DNA of 64,000 bases, taken from Corynebacterium tuberculostearicum. Its GTDB lineage: Bacteria; Actinomycetota; Actinomycetes; Mycobacteriales; Mycobacteriaceae. The notes below the pieces were generated by a model. It ran no database searches and was not told the origin of the DNA. It was given only the letters and a program-made list of their open reading frames with translations. The stretch lies in contig NZ_CP073092.1 of the NCBI RefSeq assembly GCF_030506365.1, positions 1,054,001 to 1,118,000 of the forward strand. Reading direction: 5' to 3'. The translations under genes and the position numbers were made by a program. Of the stretch, positions 1 through 8,516 are shown piece by piece (position 1 is the first letter of the stretch; each line of letters opens with the position of its first letter).

Positions 1-1
1 C

Positions 2-889
2 GCCGGCTCTTTTGGCACCTTAGGTGTGGGCTCTGCCAGCATAGACGCTGCCCGCACACAGATTGACCAGTGTGGCGGCATTCCGTTTGGAGTAAATCTC
101 TTTTGCCCACAACAGCCGCTTTCCAGGGCGCACCTAGCAGCCGCACGCGATCTGGCGCAAGCAGAAAACCAGCCACTGCCTGATCCCGATTACTCCTTTG
201 GCTTCGAAGAGAAGCTGGAACTAGCGCTGCGCGGTGGCGCCCGCGTGGTGTGGTCCATGTTTGGAACCTTTACACCCGAACAGATAGAGCGAATCCACGC
301 CGCGGGGGCAGAGGCCTGGACCACCGTCACCACCCCTGCGGAGGCAACCGTGGCCGCGCGTCGGGGCGTCGACGTGCTCTGCGTCCAAGGCCCAGCCGCC
401 GGCGGCCATCGCGGAACCTGGGACTTAGCCGCGACTCCCGATTCCCGGGACTTGGAAGAGTTGGTGTCCGACGTGCATGCCGCCGCCCCTGATCTTCCTC
501 TGATCGCTGCTGGCGGCCTGCGCTCTGCAGACGATATAGCCACCGCTATGTCCTGGGACGGCGTCGCCGCATGTTCCTGCGGTTCCGCATTTTTGCTCAC
601 CGAAGAGGCGGGAACGAGTGACTACAACCGGCAGCTACTGCGCCGTGGTGGGCAAACCGTGTCTACCCGTGCTTTCTCGGGCCGCTTTGCTCGTGGACTA
701 GAAACTCAGTACACCCGCAGTCACCCCAACCTTCCACCGGTTTATCCGCTCTTGAACCCTGTGCTTAAGGAACGCCGTGCGCAGCACGATGATGCCGTAG
801 CTTACTGCCTCGTAGGTACCGACGTGGCAAAAATTAACGGGGGTACTGTGGCCAACATCCTGAACGATCTATGCCAAAACCCACACTAG
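2..889 (+). CDS. Nitronate monooxygenase (NPD family), 5' end missing
   Basis: Flavin-dependent enzyme expected to oxidise alkyl nitronates such as propionate-3-nitronate; family members bind FMN in a TIM barrel. The reading frame is open from the first bases of the window and begins with a Gly-rich AGSFGTLGVG stretch typical of the N-terminal part of the barrel, so the true start lies upstream and an internal GTG at 26 is not the start. Visible family signatures are GGHRGTW, which carries the active-site His, AAGGLRSADDI, which binds the FMN phosphate, and GSAFLLTEEAG. The C-terminus is complete. It is separated from the next gene by a short gap, with no terminator seen. Family assignment is firm; the physiological substrate is not known. 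Confidence 0.85.
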   Translation, partial: AGSFGTLGVGSASIDAARTQIDQCGGIPFGVNLFCPQQPLSRAHLAAARDLAQAENQPLPDPDYSFGFEEKLELALRGGARVVWSMFGTFTPEQIERIHAAGAEAWTTVTTPAEATVAARRGVDVLCVQGPAAGGHRGTWDLAATPDSRDLEELVSDVHAAAPDLPLIAAGGLRSADDIATAMSWDGVAACSCGSAFLLTEEAGTSDYNRQLLRRGGQTVSTRAFSGRFARGLETQYTRSHPNLPPVYPLLNPVLKERRAQHDDAVAYCLVGTDVAKINGGTVANILNDLCQNPH

Positions 890-953
890 TAAGCGCTAAT
901 ATTTATGTTTGAAGATTTAATGCCACCCCCGTGACAGAAAAGGAATGAATTAC

Positions 954-2408
954 GTGACTGCGAACGCACATGTTGGCCATGATGATTGGAACGAGCGCCT
1001 CGAGCTGGCGCAGCAGATGATTCCGCTCATCCACCAGCTGCACCGCAACAATAACGTTGTCACCACCATCTTCGGCCGCCCACTGGTGGGACAGACCGAT
1101 ATCGACATCATCAAGTCTCATCGCTACGGCCGCCGCATTGCGCAGCGCCACCTGTCCACGGCGGAGACCCTGCCTATCCTGGTGGAATTGGCAGACATGA
1201 ATCTGGGTGCCGCTAGTGTGGACCTCGGCCGCTTGGTCCTCGGGTGGGAGGAATCCAACGAGGAAAACCTCCGCATGTACTTGGAAGGCGAGCTGTGCGA
1301 GATCGTCGGTGCTGGCGTTGACCTAGAGACCACCGACGTCGTCCTCTACGGCTTCGGCCGCATTGGACGCCTGCTGGCCCGCCTGCTCGTCGCCCGCGAG
1401 GCAGCATACGGTGGCGTTCGCCTGCGCGGCATCGTCCTGCGCAAGAAGGGCGATGGTGACATCCTCAAGCGCGCTTCCTTGCTGCGCCGCGATTCCGTCC
1501 ACGGTGCTTTCAACGGCACCATCTCTGTCGACGAGGAAAACGAGGTTATCTGGGCTAACGGCACCAAGATCCAGATGATCTATGCCAATGATCCCGCCGA
1601 GATCGATTACACCTCCTATGGCATCAATAACGCCATCTTGGTGGACAACACTGGCGCATGGCGCGACCGCGAGGGTCTGTCTCAGCACCTTAAGGCCAAG
1701 GGCATCTCCCGCGTGCTGCTGACCGCGCCGGGCAAGGGCGATATCAAGAACATCGTCTACGGCATCAATAACGACAACATCAGCGATGAGGATCAGATTC
1801 TCTCCGCAGCATCCTGCACCACCAACGGCATTACCCCTGTTCTCAAGGTCATCAATGACCGCTACGGTGTAAACCACGGCCACGTGGAGACCGCGCACTC
1901 ATTCACCAATGACCAGAACCTCATCGATAACTACCACAAGGGCGATCGCCGCGGTCGCGCCGCAGGCCTGAACATGGTGCTTACCGCTACCGGCGCAGCC
2001 AAGGCTGTGGCTAAAGCTCTGCCGGAATTTGAGGGCAAGCTCACCGGCAACGCCATCCGCGTTCCTACCCCGGACGTGTCCATGGCCGTGCTCAACCTCG
2101 AGCTGTCCAAGGAAGTAGAGCGCGATGAGGTCAACGACTTCCTCCGCAACGTTTCCCTGCACTCCGACCTGCGCCAGCAGATTTCCTACATTGCCTCCCC
2201 AGAGGTTGTTTCCTCTGACTTCATCGGCAATACCCACGCCGGCATCGTCGACGGCGTTGCTACCATCGCCTCCGGCAAGCACCTGGTGCTCTACGTGTGG
2301 TACGACAACGAGTATGGCTACTCCAACCAGGTAGTACGCATCGTAGAAGAGCTGGCGCACACCCGCCCGGTTGTTCTGCCGAAGCGCGTATCTCCGTCTG
2401 AGCTTTAA
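954..2408 (+). CDS. gapB: Glyceraldehyde-3-phosphate dehydrogenase, long form (GapB-like)
   Basis: Interconverts glyceraldehyde-3-phosphate and 1,3-bisphosphoglycerate in the cytosol. At about 484 residues it is roughly 150 longer than standard GAPDH; the extra part is an N-terminal domain before the Rossmann motif YGFGRIGRLL. The catalytic cysteine lies in SCTTN near residue 288, followed by the TAHSFTNDQ segment and the C-terminal WYDNEYGYSNQ motif. The same long architecture is known for GapB of C. glutamicum, which is linked to NADP and gluconeogenesis; that assignment is by analogy. GTG at 954 is preferred because AGGA at 941-944 sits 9 nt before it, whereas it directly abuts the ATG at 945. 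A hairpin terminator follows the stop. Confidence 0.9.
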   Translation: MTANAHVGHDDWNERLELAQQMIPLIHQLHRNNNVVTTIFGRPLVGQTDIDIIKSHRYGRRIAQRHLSTAETLPILVELADMNLGAASVDLGRLVLGWEESNEENLRMYLEGELCEIVGAGVDLETTDVVLYGFGRIGRLLARLLVAREAAYGGVRLRGIVLRKKGDGDILKRASLLRRDSVHGAFNGTISVDEENEVIWANGTKIQMIYANDPAEIDYTSYGINNAILVDNTGAWRDREGLSQHLKAKGISRVLLTAPGKGDIKNIVYGINNDNISDEDQILSAASCTTNGITPVLKVINDRYGVNHGHVETAHSFTNDQNLIDNYHKGDRRGRAAGLNMVLTATGAAKAVAKALPEFEGKLTGNAIRVPTPDVSMAVLNLELSKEVERDEVNDFLRNVSLHSDLRQQISYIASPEVVSSDFIGNTHAGIVDGVATIASGKHLVLYVWYDNEYGYSNQVVRIVEELAHTRPVVLPKRVSPSEL

Positions 2409-2423
2409 ACTCATAAAGCTCTG

Positions 2424-2446
2424 GCCCGCGGTTTCCGCGGGCTTTT
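2424..2446 (+). terminator. Rho-independent terminator of the GAPDH gene
   Basis: Perfect 8-bp stem GCCCGCGG/CCGCGGGC (2424-2431 and 2435-2442), 3-nt loop, then TTTT. It lies 16 nt after the GAPDH stop. Confidence 0.9.
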
Positions 2447-2479
2447 GCCGTTTTCCCTGCTCCAATCACCCAACCCCGA

Positions 2480-2537
2480 AAAGCAGCCACGCTATCGGCC
2501 TGGAAGCACGCTAATGGCGTTGAAACGTGGCCGCTTT
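2480..2537. terminator. Long inverted repeat between convergent genes, possible terminator
   Basis: AAAGCAGCCACG (2480-2491) pairs with CGTGGCCGCTTT (2526-2537) with one mismatch, around a 34-nt loop. It lies just after the stop of the minus-strand ABC permease, and on that strand the second arm runs into TTTT. It could end the ABC transcript or be a spacer repeat. Confidence 0.45.
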
Positions 2538-2543
2538 ATGTGG

Positions 2544-4034
2544 TTAATCCGTTGGCTGCAGTGCCTTTGTCCGCAGCAGTCGTTTCGCCGTCCATGAACC
2601 AGCAGCGGCGATAAGCAGTGTTAAGAATGCTGCGACAGCGTAGCGTGCAGGAGTATCGGCATTTATTGGCCACGCCGAAAAGGCAACTAGCCACAGGTAA
2701 GTCTTGGCGAGGACATCACCGCCGAGAGTTACGGAAACAATGGTGCCCATTATGGTGACGGCGAGTGCACTTATAATCCTGAAGCGCACTACGATGCACA
2801 GGGAAATCACCGCAATACTGAAACCCACACCTACGGCCAGCGGCAGTCGTCCCAAGACAGCAGGAGCAGAAGAACCGGCGCTGATTGAAGCGAGCGATGC
2901 AGCCGTGCACACGAATACTATTGCCCCAAAGATCCAGATGAGAAGGGCGTTAGGGCTATGACGTGATTCGCTGTAGCTTAGCGGCCACGCCGCCGCTAGC
3001 AGTGGCCACACTATGCAAGGGAGGACTCCCGCGCCCACAGGCAGGAGCGCAAAGACGAAGAAGCCGTGGACATAATCGGCAGGGTAGGTGAGGGCAATGA
3101 CGGCTAAAGCCACGATGCTCAGTACTAGGCACCCTATGAGCAAGGGGCTCGACGCCGCACGGTGCAGCCCGATCAGCGCGCCAGGTAGCTTGGAGCGAGC
3201 GGCAGCTCTCGGTGTAGCAGTTGGGGTCCACACCCCACCAGTGGTGATTGCGGCCGTATCTTCAGCGGTACCGCCCTGGCGCAGACGCAACCTAAGAGGT
3301 TGTTTACGGCGAGGAGTAAAGATAGCCGCGCACGTACCTACAGCCGCTAGAACCAGGCATAGCAGCACGGCGGGCAGTGGACCTTCTTGCAGTAGCGGAT
3401 CACCTGGATCGAGAGGAACAGAGTTCTGATGAATCCGCAGGGCAGGAAGTAATAATCTCATCGGCCACGCAGATGGGAACGCCCACCACGCGTTGCCCTC
3501 GACAGTGCTCGGCAAAATTCCAATTTCTTGCCAGACAATGCTCCCAGCCAGGGCGGCAACGAGGCCGTAGCGGCGCGCACACCCTGCAGCGAGCCCGGCG
3601 ATCCCGATAGCCCCTAGGAAGGAATAGAGCCCAGCCACCACTAATAGTTGATGGTTGGCACGGCCCTGAAGAGCCACGAGTGCCCAAGAGAGACCGAAAT
3701 TGAGGACATGAAAGATCGCCAAGCTAGAAAGGACGACAAGATAGCGCGAGGCCTGTTCATAGTGGGCGTTGAACCGGCGCCAGAGCGTACCGCCGCCGCG
3801 AGTACGGACCTCTCGGCGCTCGGGAATGGTGGCAAAGAGCGCAATGAGAGGTGCATACATGCCCGTGATGAACATGGACTGCCATCCCAATACGCCGGTG
3901 GCGTCCTGCGTGGGAGAAGCAAGCGCGGAAAACAACGCTGTCATTACCACTAATGGTACGGCCAGGAGAGGGAGCCATTGCAGCGCGCTCCCGCGGCTGC
4001 GAAGGACCTCGGCGGAAAGGTAGCGATTAAACAT
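2544..4034 (-). CDS. ABC exporter permease, ABC-2 like
   Basis: Integral membrane protein of about 496 residues that should form the channel of the exporter whose ATPase is encoded just upstream. The sequence alternates hydrophobic segments with short charged loops (about ten to twelve membrane spans by eye), with an internal Arg-rich loop near the middle that may separate two six-helix halves, suggesting a fused or duplicated ABC-2 permease. ATG at 4034 is favoured: it overlaps the ATPase stop and has GGTGAGG just upstream; an ATG 12 nt earlier is also open. It is the last gene of the ABC pair. With the adjacent two-component system, export of an antimicrobial or cell-envelope-active compound is plausible. 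No substrate can be read from sequence. Confidence 0.75.
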   Translation of the reverse strand: MFNRYLSAEVLRSRGSALQWLPLLAVPLVVMTALFSALASPTQDATGVLGWQSMFITGMYAPLIALFATIPERREVRTRGGGTLWRRFNAHYEQASRYLVVLSSLAIFHVLNFGLSWALVALQGRANHQLLVVAGLYSFLGAIGIAGLAAGCARRYGLVAALAGSIVWQEIGILPSTVEGNAWWAFPSAWPMRLLLPALRIHQNSVPLDPGDPLLQEGPLPAVLLCLVLAAVGTCAAIFTPRRKQPLRLRLRQGGTAEDTAAITTGGVWTPTATPRAAARSKLPGALIGLHRAASSPLLIGCLVLSIVALAVIALTYPADYVHGFFVFALLPVGAGVLPCIVWPLLAAAWPLSYSESRHSPNALLIWIFGAIVFVCTAASLASISAGSSAPAVLGRLPLAVGVGFSIAVISLCIVVRFRIISALAVTIMGTIVSVTLGGDVLAKTYLWLVAFSAWPINADTPARYAVAAFLTLLIAAAGSWTAKRLLRTKALQPTD

Positions 4035-4740
4035 GAGCCTCACCATCCGGGGAGGTCAGGCGGAAAGATTCGGCTTCCAGCTGACCGCTGGGAGCCAAAT
4101 TCTTAAGCGAACCAGAATAGCGGATGGTGCCCTCGGCAAGGATGGTGATGTCCTGGGCTAAGTGGACAATCTCACCGAGCTGGTGGGAGCTGACGATTAC
4201 GGTATGACCGGCGCCAGCCAGGTTCTGCAGAAGTTCACGAAGCTCTACGATGCCCTGCGGATCAAGGCCATTTTGGGGTTCATCGAGAACGAGGATTTCG
4301 GGATCACCCAGCAGTGCTTGGGCTAGGGCGAGCCGTGCCTTCATGCCAGTAGAAAATGACTTAGCCTTTTTCTTTCCGGCTCCGTTGAGACCGACGATGG
4401 CAAGCACTCGCTCTATCTCGGATTCTGGTAGACCAAGCAACCGCGTATGGACGCGAAGATTGGCTGCTGCAGAAAGGTGCCCATAAAAAGCTGGACCGTT
4501 AACGGAAGCCCCCACGTGGTCGAGAACCCCGCGTGACCAGGGCGCACCGGCCACGCGAACAGTGCCGGAATCGGCGGCAAGCAGGCCTAAAAAGATGGAA
4601 AAGAGCGTAGATTTACCGGCACCGTTACGCCCTAAAAGAGCATGGACGCGACCAGGGGTGATGCGAAAATCTACGTCCCGCAAAACTGTGTGGGAGCCAA
4701 AAGACTTCGAGACGCGCTCAAAGGAGATTTCATAATTCAT
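4027..4740 (-). CDS. ABC transporter ATP-binding protein
   Basis: Cytoplasmic ATPase subunit of an ABC-2 exporter, 237 residues. Walker A GRNGAGKST is at about 37-45, the signature region FSTGMKARLALAQALL at about 129-144 (the usual LSGGQ is replaced by FSTGM, as in drug and bacteriocin exporters), Walker B ILVLDEP at about 149-155 and the switch His in VSSHQ near 186. The stop overlaps the permease start, indicating translational coupling. No clear Shine-Dalgarno precedes the ATG. A hairpin with a T-run lies between the response regulator and this gene, so it may have its own promoter in the 86-nt gap or depend on read-through. Likely under control of the upstream histidine kinase and regulator, inferred from context only. 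Confidence 0.9.
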   Translation of the reverse strand: MNYEISFERVSKSFGSHTVLRDVDFRITPGRVHALLGRNGAGKSTLFSIFLGLLAADSGTVRVAGAPWSRGVLDHVGASVNGPAFYGHLSAAANLRVHTRLLGLPESEIERVLAIVGLNGAGKKKAKSFSTGMKARLALAQALLGDPEILVLDEPQNGLDPQGIVELRELLQNLAGAGHTVIVSSHQLGEIVHLAQDITILAEGTIRYSGSLKNLAPSGQLEAESFRLTSPDGEAHV

Positions 4741-4800
4741 ACTGTGAAGTCTCGCGTGCCGGGGCGCGAAAATCTTCCGCCTACAAGACGGACTTCGCAG

Positions 4801-4826
4801 TGAAAATCTCCTACCGTCGTAGGAGA
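4801..4826 (-). terminator. Hairpin with T-run between response regulator and ABC genes
   Basis: Perfect 8-bp inverted repeat TCTCCTAC/GTAGGAGA (4807-4814, 4819-4826) with a 4-nt loop, followed on the minus strand by TTTT. It starts directly after the regulator stop codon and may partly uncouple the two-component and ABC transcripts. Confidence 0.6.
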
Positions 4827-5486
4827 CTAGGCAATTTCAGCGCGCTGGGCGAACAGCACCAGCGCCACGCGGTCGCGCGCCGCAAGCTTAGACATGAGCG
4901 AAGAGACGTGCGTCTTTACCGTCGTTTCAGCGATGACCATCTCGGCGGCGATCTCGGAATTTGTAGCACCGCGTGCGATGAGCGAAAGAACTTCCATCTC
5001 GCGCCGGGTTACCAGGCTAAGCCCTTGGCGCTCTTGCGCGCTCAACTGGCCGCGGGTAAGGGCGGTGCGATAGGCCTCCAGAACCGGTCCGGTCACCTGA
5101 GAGGCCAGCACCGATTCGCCCTTGGCGACGTCCCGGACTGCCCCTACTAACACCTCCGGATCCGCATCTTTGAGGAGGAACCCATGCGCGCCGGCGGCGA
5201 TAGATTGAGCCACCAATTCTTCTTCATTAAACGTGGTGAGCATGATAATTCGGCATTCGGGGACGTGGGAAAGGATTGCTTGGGCCGCAGCGATGCCGTC
5301 CATGCCGGGCATTCGGATATCCAGGACGGCTACGTCAGTGCGGTGGCTCAACGCTGCGGTTACGGCTTCTGAACCGGTATTGGCGGTGGCCACGACCTCA
5401 ATATCATCTTGAGCGTTAAGGATGGTAGACAATGCGGCAACAAGCATCGCTTGGTCATCGGCGAGTAGGACACGAATCTTAGGCAC
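4827..5486 (-). CDS. Two-component response regulator, NarL/LuxR family
   Basis: DNA-binding response regulator of about 219 residues. The receiver domain has the acidic pair D10-D11, the phospho-acceptor D56 in VLDIRMPGMDG and a conserved Lys near 106. The C-terminal LuxR-type helix-turn-helix covers about 155-210 (LVTRREMEVLSLIARG and TVKTHVSSLMSKL). The start is taken as the GTG at 5486, preceded by AAGGAA, because the protein then begins directly with the receiver domain; longer in-frame forms would run deep into the kinase gene. It overlaps the kinase gene by 8 nt, so the pair is co-translated. It probably controls the ABC exporter downstream. Confidence 0.9.
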   Translation of the reverse strand: MPKIRVLLADDQAMLVAALSTILNAQDDIEVVATANTGSEAVTAALSHRTDVAVLDIRMPGMDGIAAAQAILSHVPECRIIMLTTFNEEELVAQSIAAGAHGFLLKDADPEVLVGAVRDVAKGESVLASQVTGPVLEAYRTALTRGQLSAQERQGLSLVTRREMEVLSLIARGATNSEIAAEMVIAETTVKTHVSSLMSKLAARDRVALVLFAQRAEIA

Positions 5487-6657
5487 GGTTTTCCTTCTGC
5501 ATCGGTAGTTCGGCACGCAGTATGAACTTTGTTGCATCACCCGAGCACTCTAGTCTTCCACCCAGCGCGTGGGCGCGCTCTTCGACGCCAATGAGGCCGA
5601 CTCCGCTGCCAGTAACTTTGCTGGGAGTCGGGGAGGGATTGGTAGAGGTAAGGGTGATCTGAGCGGCGTCGGCAAGCGCGAGCTCTACTTCTACCTGCGT
5701 GCCAGGGCCCTGGTGGCGCAGCGCATTGGTCAGGCCTTCAGAAATGATGCGTACCAAGGCCAATTGCGTAAGTGCAGGCGCCTCATAGTTCTCTGGTAAG
5801 TCCGCTGCAATTTCTAAGCCCGCCGCGCGGAACCCATCGATAATGCCCTCGATGTGCTCAAGCTGCTCTGTCGGCTTGAGAGCGGAAGGACCGGTGCTCC
5901 GCAGTGCCGTGACGATGCCGCGAACCTCTTCCAATGCAGAATCCGCGCCATCACGGATAGTGGCCAGAGCATCCTGGGCAGCCTCACTATTTACACGCCC
6001 GGCAATGATCCCGGCATTCGCCTGAACCTTGATCAAAGTTAGGGAATGCGCGAGTACATCGTGCAATTCCCTAGCAATGAGCAGGCGCTCTTCTTCTTGG
6101 GCTTGGTGGAAACGCTCCTGGGCTAGCCGCTCGCGCTGACGTTCTAAGTCAAAGTAGCGCGCGGCGATGAAGTAGGTGCTGCCCAAAACCGCCCAGTGCA
6201 CCACCACCATGGCCAAGTAACGGCGGTCTAGCTGGTAGTGCAGCAGGAATGACTCCGGATCAATGCGCCACATGAAGGGCGAGATGAAAGAGCCAAGAAT
6301 CGTCAGCGCCAGCACCGTGCGGGGAATGGCACGGCGCGTGACATAGCGGGAGGTCACATACACCGCCATGGGGGCAGTCAGGGCCCAAGGGGTAAGCCCT
6401 AGATTGGTGGGCAGCTGGCTCATCCAAGCCACGGCCCATGCCGCGAGCAGCACAATAAAGCCCGTGGCGCTGAGCACGGGACGGCTCCGCCAGATCCACA
6501 TAAATGGCAGGAATAGCAACGATAGACCTGCCTGAATAATCTCAATTATGCTGGGATTCTTCGCGGCAGAAATCACATAAAACAGCGCAATGAGCACCGC
6601 CACCGCGGTGAGGACTTTATCCCCTAAGCGCGCTCGCGCGGCGGTGTCAGTGCTCAT
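5479..6657 (-). CDS. Sensor histidine kinase, HisKA_3 / NarX-DesK type
   Basis: Membrane sensor kinase of 392 residues. The N-terminal 165 residues contain five or six hydrophobic segments with short loops and no large extracellular domain, as in intramembrane-sensing kinases that respond to envelope stress or peptide antibiotics. A short coiled coil (about 170-195) leads to the phospho-acceptor His199 in ARELHDVLAHS; the ATPase domain ends with GSGVGLIGVEERAHALGG (about 349-366). The gene begins with ATG at 6657 without a visible Shine-Dalgarno; a TACTAT box lies 8 nt before the ATG, suggesting a leaderless transcript. It forms an operon with the regulator, followed by an ABC exporter. Confidence 0.88.
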   Translation of the reverse strand: MSTDTAARARLGDKVLTAVAVLIALFYVISAAKNPSIIEIIQAGLSLLFLPFMWIWRSRPVLSATGFIVLLAAWAVAWMSQLPTNLGLTPWALTAPMAVYVTSRYVTRRAIPRTVLALTILGSFISPFMWRIDPESFLLHYQLDRRYLAMVVVHWAVLGSTYFIAARYFDLERQRERLAQERFHQAQEEERLLIARELHDVLAHSLTLIKVQANAGIIAGRVNSEAAQDALATIRDGADSALEEVRGIVTALRSTGPSALKPTEQLEHIEGIIDGFRAAGLEIAADLPENYEAPALTQLALVRIISEGLTNALRHQGPGTQVEVELALADAAQITLTSTNPSPTPSKVTGSGVGLIGVEERAHALGGRLECSGDATKFILRAELPMQKENRA

Positions 6658-6686
6658 AAAGGAAGATAGTAATACAGCCCTTGCTG

Positions 6687-7574
6687 CTACTTCTTCTTAT
6701 CCTTCTTCTTGCCCTTCTTGGAGGTCTTCTTCGCTGTCTTCTGCTCGGACTTGCGCTCTAGCTTGGCAGCGACGTCCGGCACGTAGCGGAACTCTTCGCG
6801 CGCAGGGCGTTCATAGGTTTCGCCATCGGAATCTGGGCGAGGCGGGATCTCCGGCATCTCGCGCTCGATCTTCTCGTACGGGATGGTGCTCAGAAGGTGC
6901 GAAATGACGTTAATGCGCGAGCGCTTCTTATCTTCTGATTCCACGGTGTACCACGGCGCGGTTGGGGTATCGGTGTGGATGAACATCGCATCCTTGGCAC
7001 GGGAGTAGTCCTCCCAGCGGGTAATGGACTGCAGATCCATAGGGGAGAGCTTCCAACGGCGCAAAGGATCGTTGCGGCGGGATTCAAAGCGCTTAATCTG
7101 CTCTTCATCAGAAACAGAGAACCAGTACTTGCGCAGCATGATGCCGTCTTCTACCAACATCTGCTCAAAGGTGGGTGCTTGGTGGAGGAAACGGACGTAT
7201 TCTTGGTCGGTGCAAAAGCCCATGACGCGCTCGACACCGGCGCGGTTGTACCAGGAGCGGTCAAAGATGACGATTTCGCCCTTGGTGGGCAGCTTTTCCA
7301 CGTAGCGCTGGAAGTACCACTGACCCTGTTCGCGAGAGTTCGGTGCGGGCAGTGCCTCTATGCGGCAGGTTCGCGGATTGAGGTACTGGGTGATGCGCTT
7401 AATCGCGGAGCCCTTGCCGGCGGCGTCGCGGCCCTCCATGATGATGACTACGCGGGCGCCGGTTTCAACGACCCACTGCTGCATGTCCACGAGCTCTGCT
7501 TGGAGGCGCTCGAGCTCCTTCTCGTAGGCCTTCTTGTTGAGTTTCTTAGGGGCTTTACTGCTTTTTGTGCTCAT
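6687..7574 (-). CDS. ppk2: Polyphosphate kinase 2 (PPK2)
   Basis: Cytosolic enzyme of 295 residues using polyphosphate to phosphorylate nucleotides, or the reverse, thereby linking polyP stores to NTP pools. Walker A GRDAAGKGS is at about 48-56, the Walker B-like IVIFDRSWYNRAGVERVMG follows near 101-119, and the lid motif FESRRNDPLRRWKLSPMD is present. The length fits single-domain class I PPK2. The last 25 residues are almost all Lys, Thr and Ser, a basic tail that could contact polyP. Corynebacteria store polyP and have two PPK2 paralogues; I cannot tell which this is. It lies alone downstream of the FAH-pth-rplY block and upstream of the kinase operon. Confidence 0.9.
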   Translation of the reverse strand: MSTKSSKAPKKLNKKAYEKELERLQAELVDMQQWVVETGARVVIIMEGRDAAGKGSAIKRITQYLNPRTCRIEALPAPNSREQGQWYFQRYVEKLPTKGEIVIFDRSWYNRAGVERVMGFCTDQEYVRFLHQAPTFEQMLVEDGIMLRKYWFSVSDEEQIKRFESRRNDPLRRWKLSPMDLQSITRWEDYSRAKDAMFIHTDTPTAPWYTVESEDKKRSRINVISHLLSTIPYEKIEREMPEIPPRPDSDGETYERPAREEFRYVPDVAAKLERKSEQKTAKKTSKKGKKKDKKK

Positions 7575-7650
7575 TAATCCAGCTTAACCGGCGCAAGCGC
7601 CTGGGATGAAAACGGGACCGCCCACTTTGGAGTGAGAACCTGGGCACAGC

Positions 7651-8511
7651 TTAGGAACAAGTACAGCCGGGGCCGCAGCCGGGCTCTCCATAGCGGGTGG
7701 TATTAGAAATATGCCCCAAGCCTTCGACGGCGATGGTGACGTTTTGGCCATCCTCGATAAATTGCTGCGGGGTGCGGGCAAAACCCACGCCTTCTGGCGT
7801 GCCGGTAACGATGACGTCGCCCGGATTGAGTGGATAGAGCTGCGAGCAGAACTCAATGAGCTCAGCTACGGAAAAGATGAGGTCATCGGTATTATCGCGC
7901 TGCCTCTCTTCACCGTCTACGGTAGTGGTGAGCACAGCTCCGGACCCCGGTGACCACTCATCCGCGGTGGTAAGCCAAGGGCCGAAGCCGGCGGTGCGAT
8001 AAAAGGATTTACCGGCATGGAACTGGCTAGTCTGGCGTTGGAAGTCACGCAGCGTGTAGTCATTCATGATGGCGTAGCCCGCCACATAATTTAGCGCCTC
8101 GTCGCGGCTGACGCGGTGGGCGCGCTCGCCGATGATGACCGCCAACTCACCTTCATAATCCAGCTTCTGTGTGCCATATTCGGGAATGAAGACATCATCA
8201 TAGGGGCCGGTGAGAGCATCGGCGAACTTGATGAACAAGGTGGGATGTTCGGGGAATTCGCGTCCCATCTCGCGAATGTGCTTGGCGTAATTGAGCCCCA
8301 CGCAGATGACCTTGCCGGGAATTGGTACGACGGCTTCCAAATCAGCGTGGTCGAAGACCACCGGCTCGCCGGAAAGCTGTGCGGCCTTGCGCCAATCCTC
8401 GCTGCGCAGCAGCTGGCCCACGTCCTCATAATCCAACTCAACGCCCACGTTGTCGCCGTCGATGCGGATAGCGGAAGTGCCAAATGCGGTGCGTAAGGTA
8501 GCCAATTTCAT
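7651..8511 (-). CDS. Fumarylacetoacetate hydrolase family protein
   Basis: Predicted metal-dependent C-C hydrolase or isomerase/decarboxylase of 286 residues, the fold used on acylpyruvates, oxaloacetate and homoprotocatechuate pathway intermediates. Family motifs are GLNYAKHIREMG, the acidic metal site LDYEGELAVIIG, NDYTLRDFQ and VTGTPEGVGFA. ATG at 8511 is chosen: TAGGA lies just upstream, the protein then begins at the usual point, and a longer in-frame extension would run into pth. It is 5 nt after pth and so part of the same operon, without obvious metabolic connection. The C-terminus is odd, ending in a Gly/Cys run with four cysteines in the last 14 residues, not usual for the family. 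Substrate unknown. Confidence 0.85.
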   Translation of the reverse strand: MKLATLRTAFGTSAIRIDGDNVGVELDYEDVGQLLRSEDWRKAAQLSGEPVVFDHADLEAVVPIPGKVICVGLNYAKHIREMGREFPEHPTLFIKFADALTGPYDDVFIPEYGTQKLDYEGELAVIIGERAHRVSRDEALNYVAGYAIMNDYTLRDFQRQTSQFHAGKSFYRTAGFGPWLTTADEWSPGSGAVLTTTVDGEERQRDNTDDLIFSVAELIEFCSQLYPLNPGDVIVTGTPEGVGFARTPQQFIEDGQNVTIAVEGLGHISNTTRYGEPGCGPGCTCS

Positions 8512-8516
8512 GGCGA

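Noticed and set aside
1323..2465. Two minus-strand open frames opposite the GAPDH gene
   Set aside because: Antisense to a clearly real gene; one crosses the terminator of that gene.
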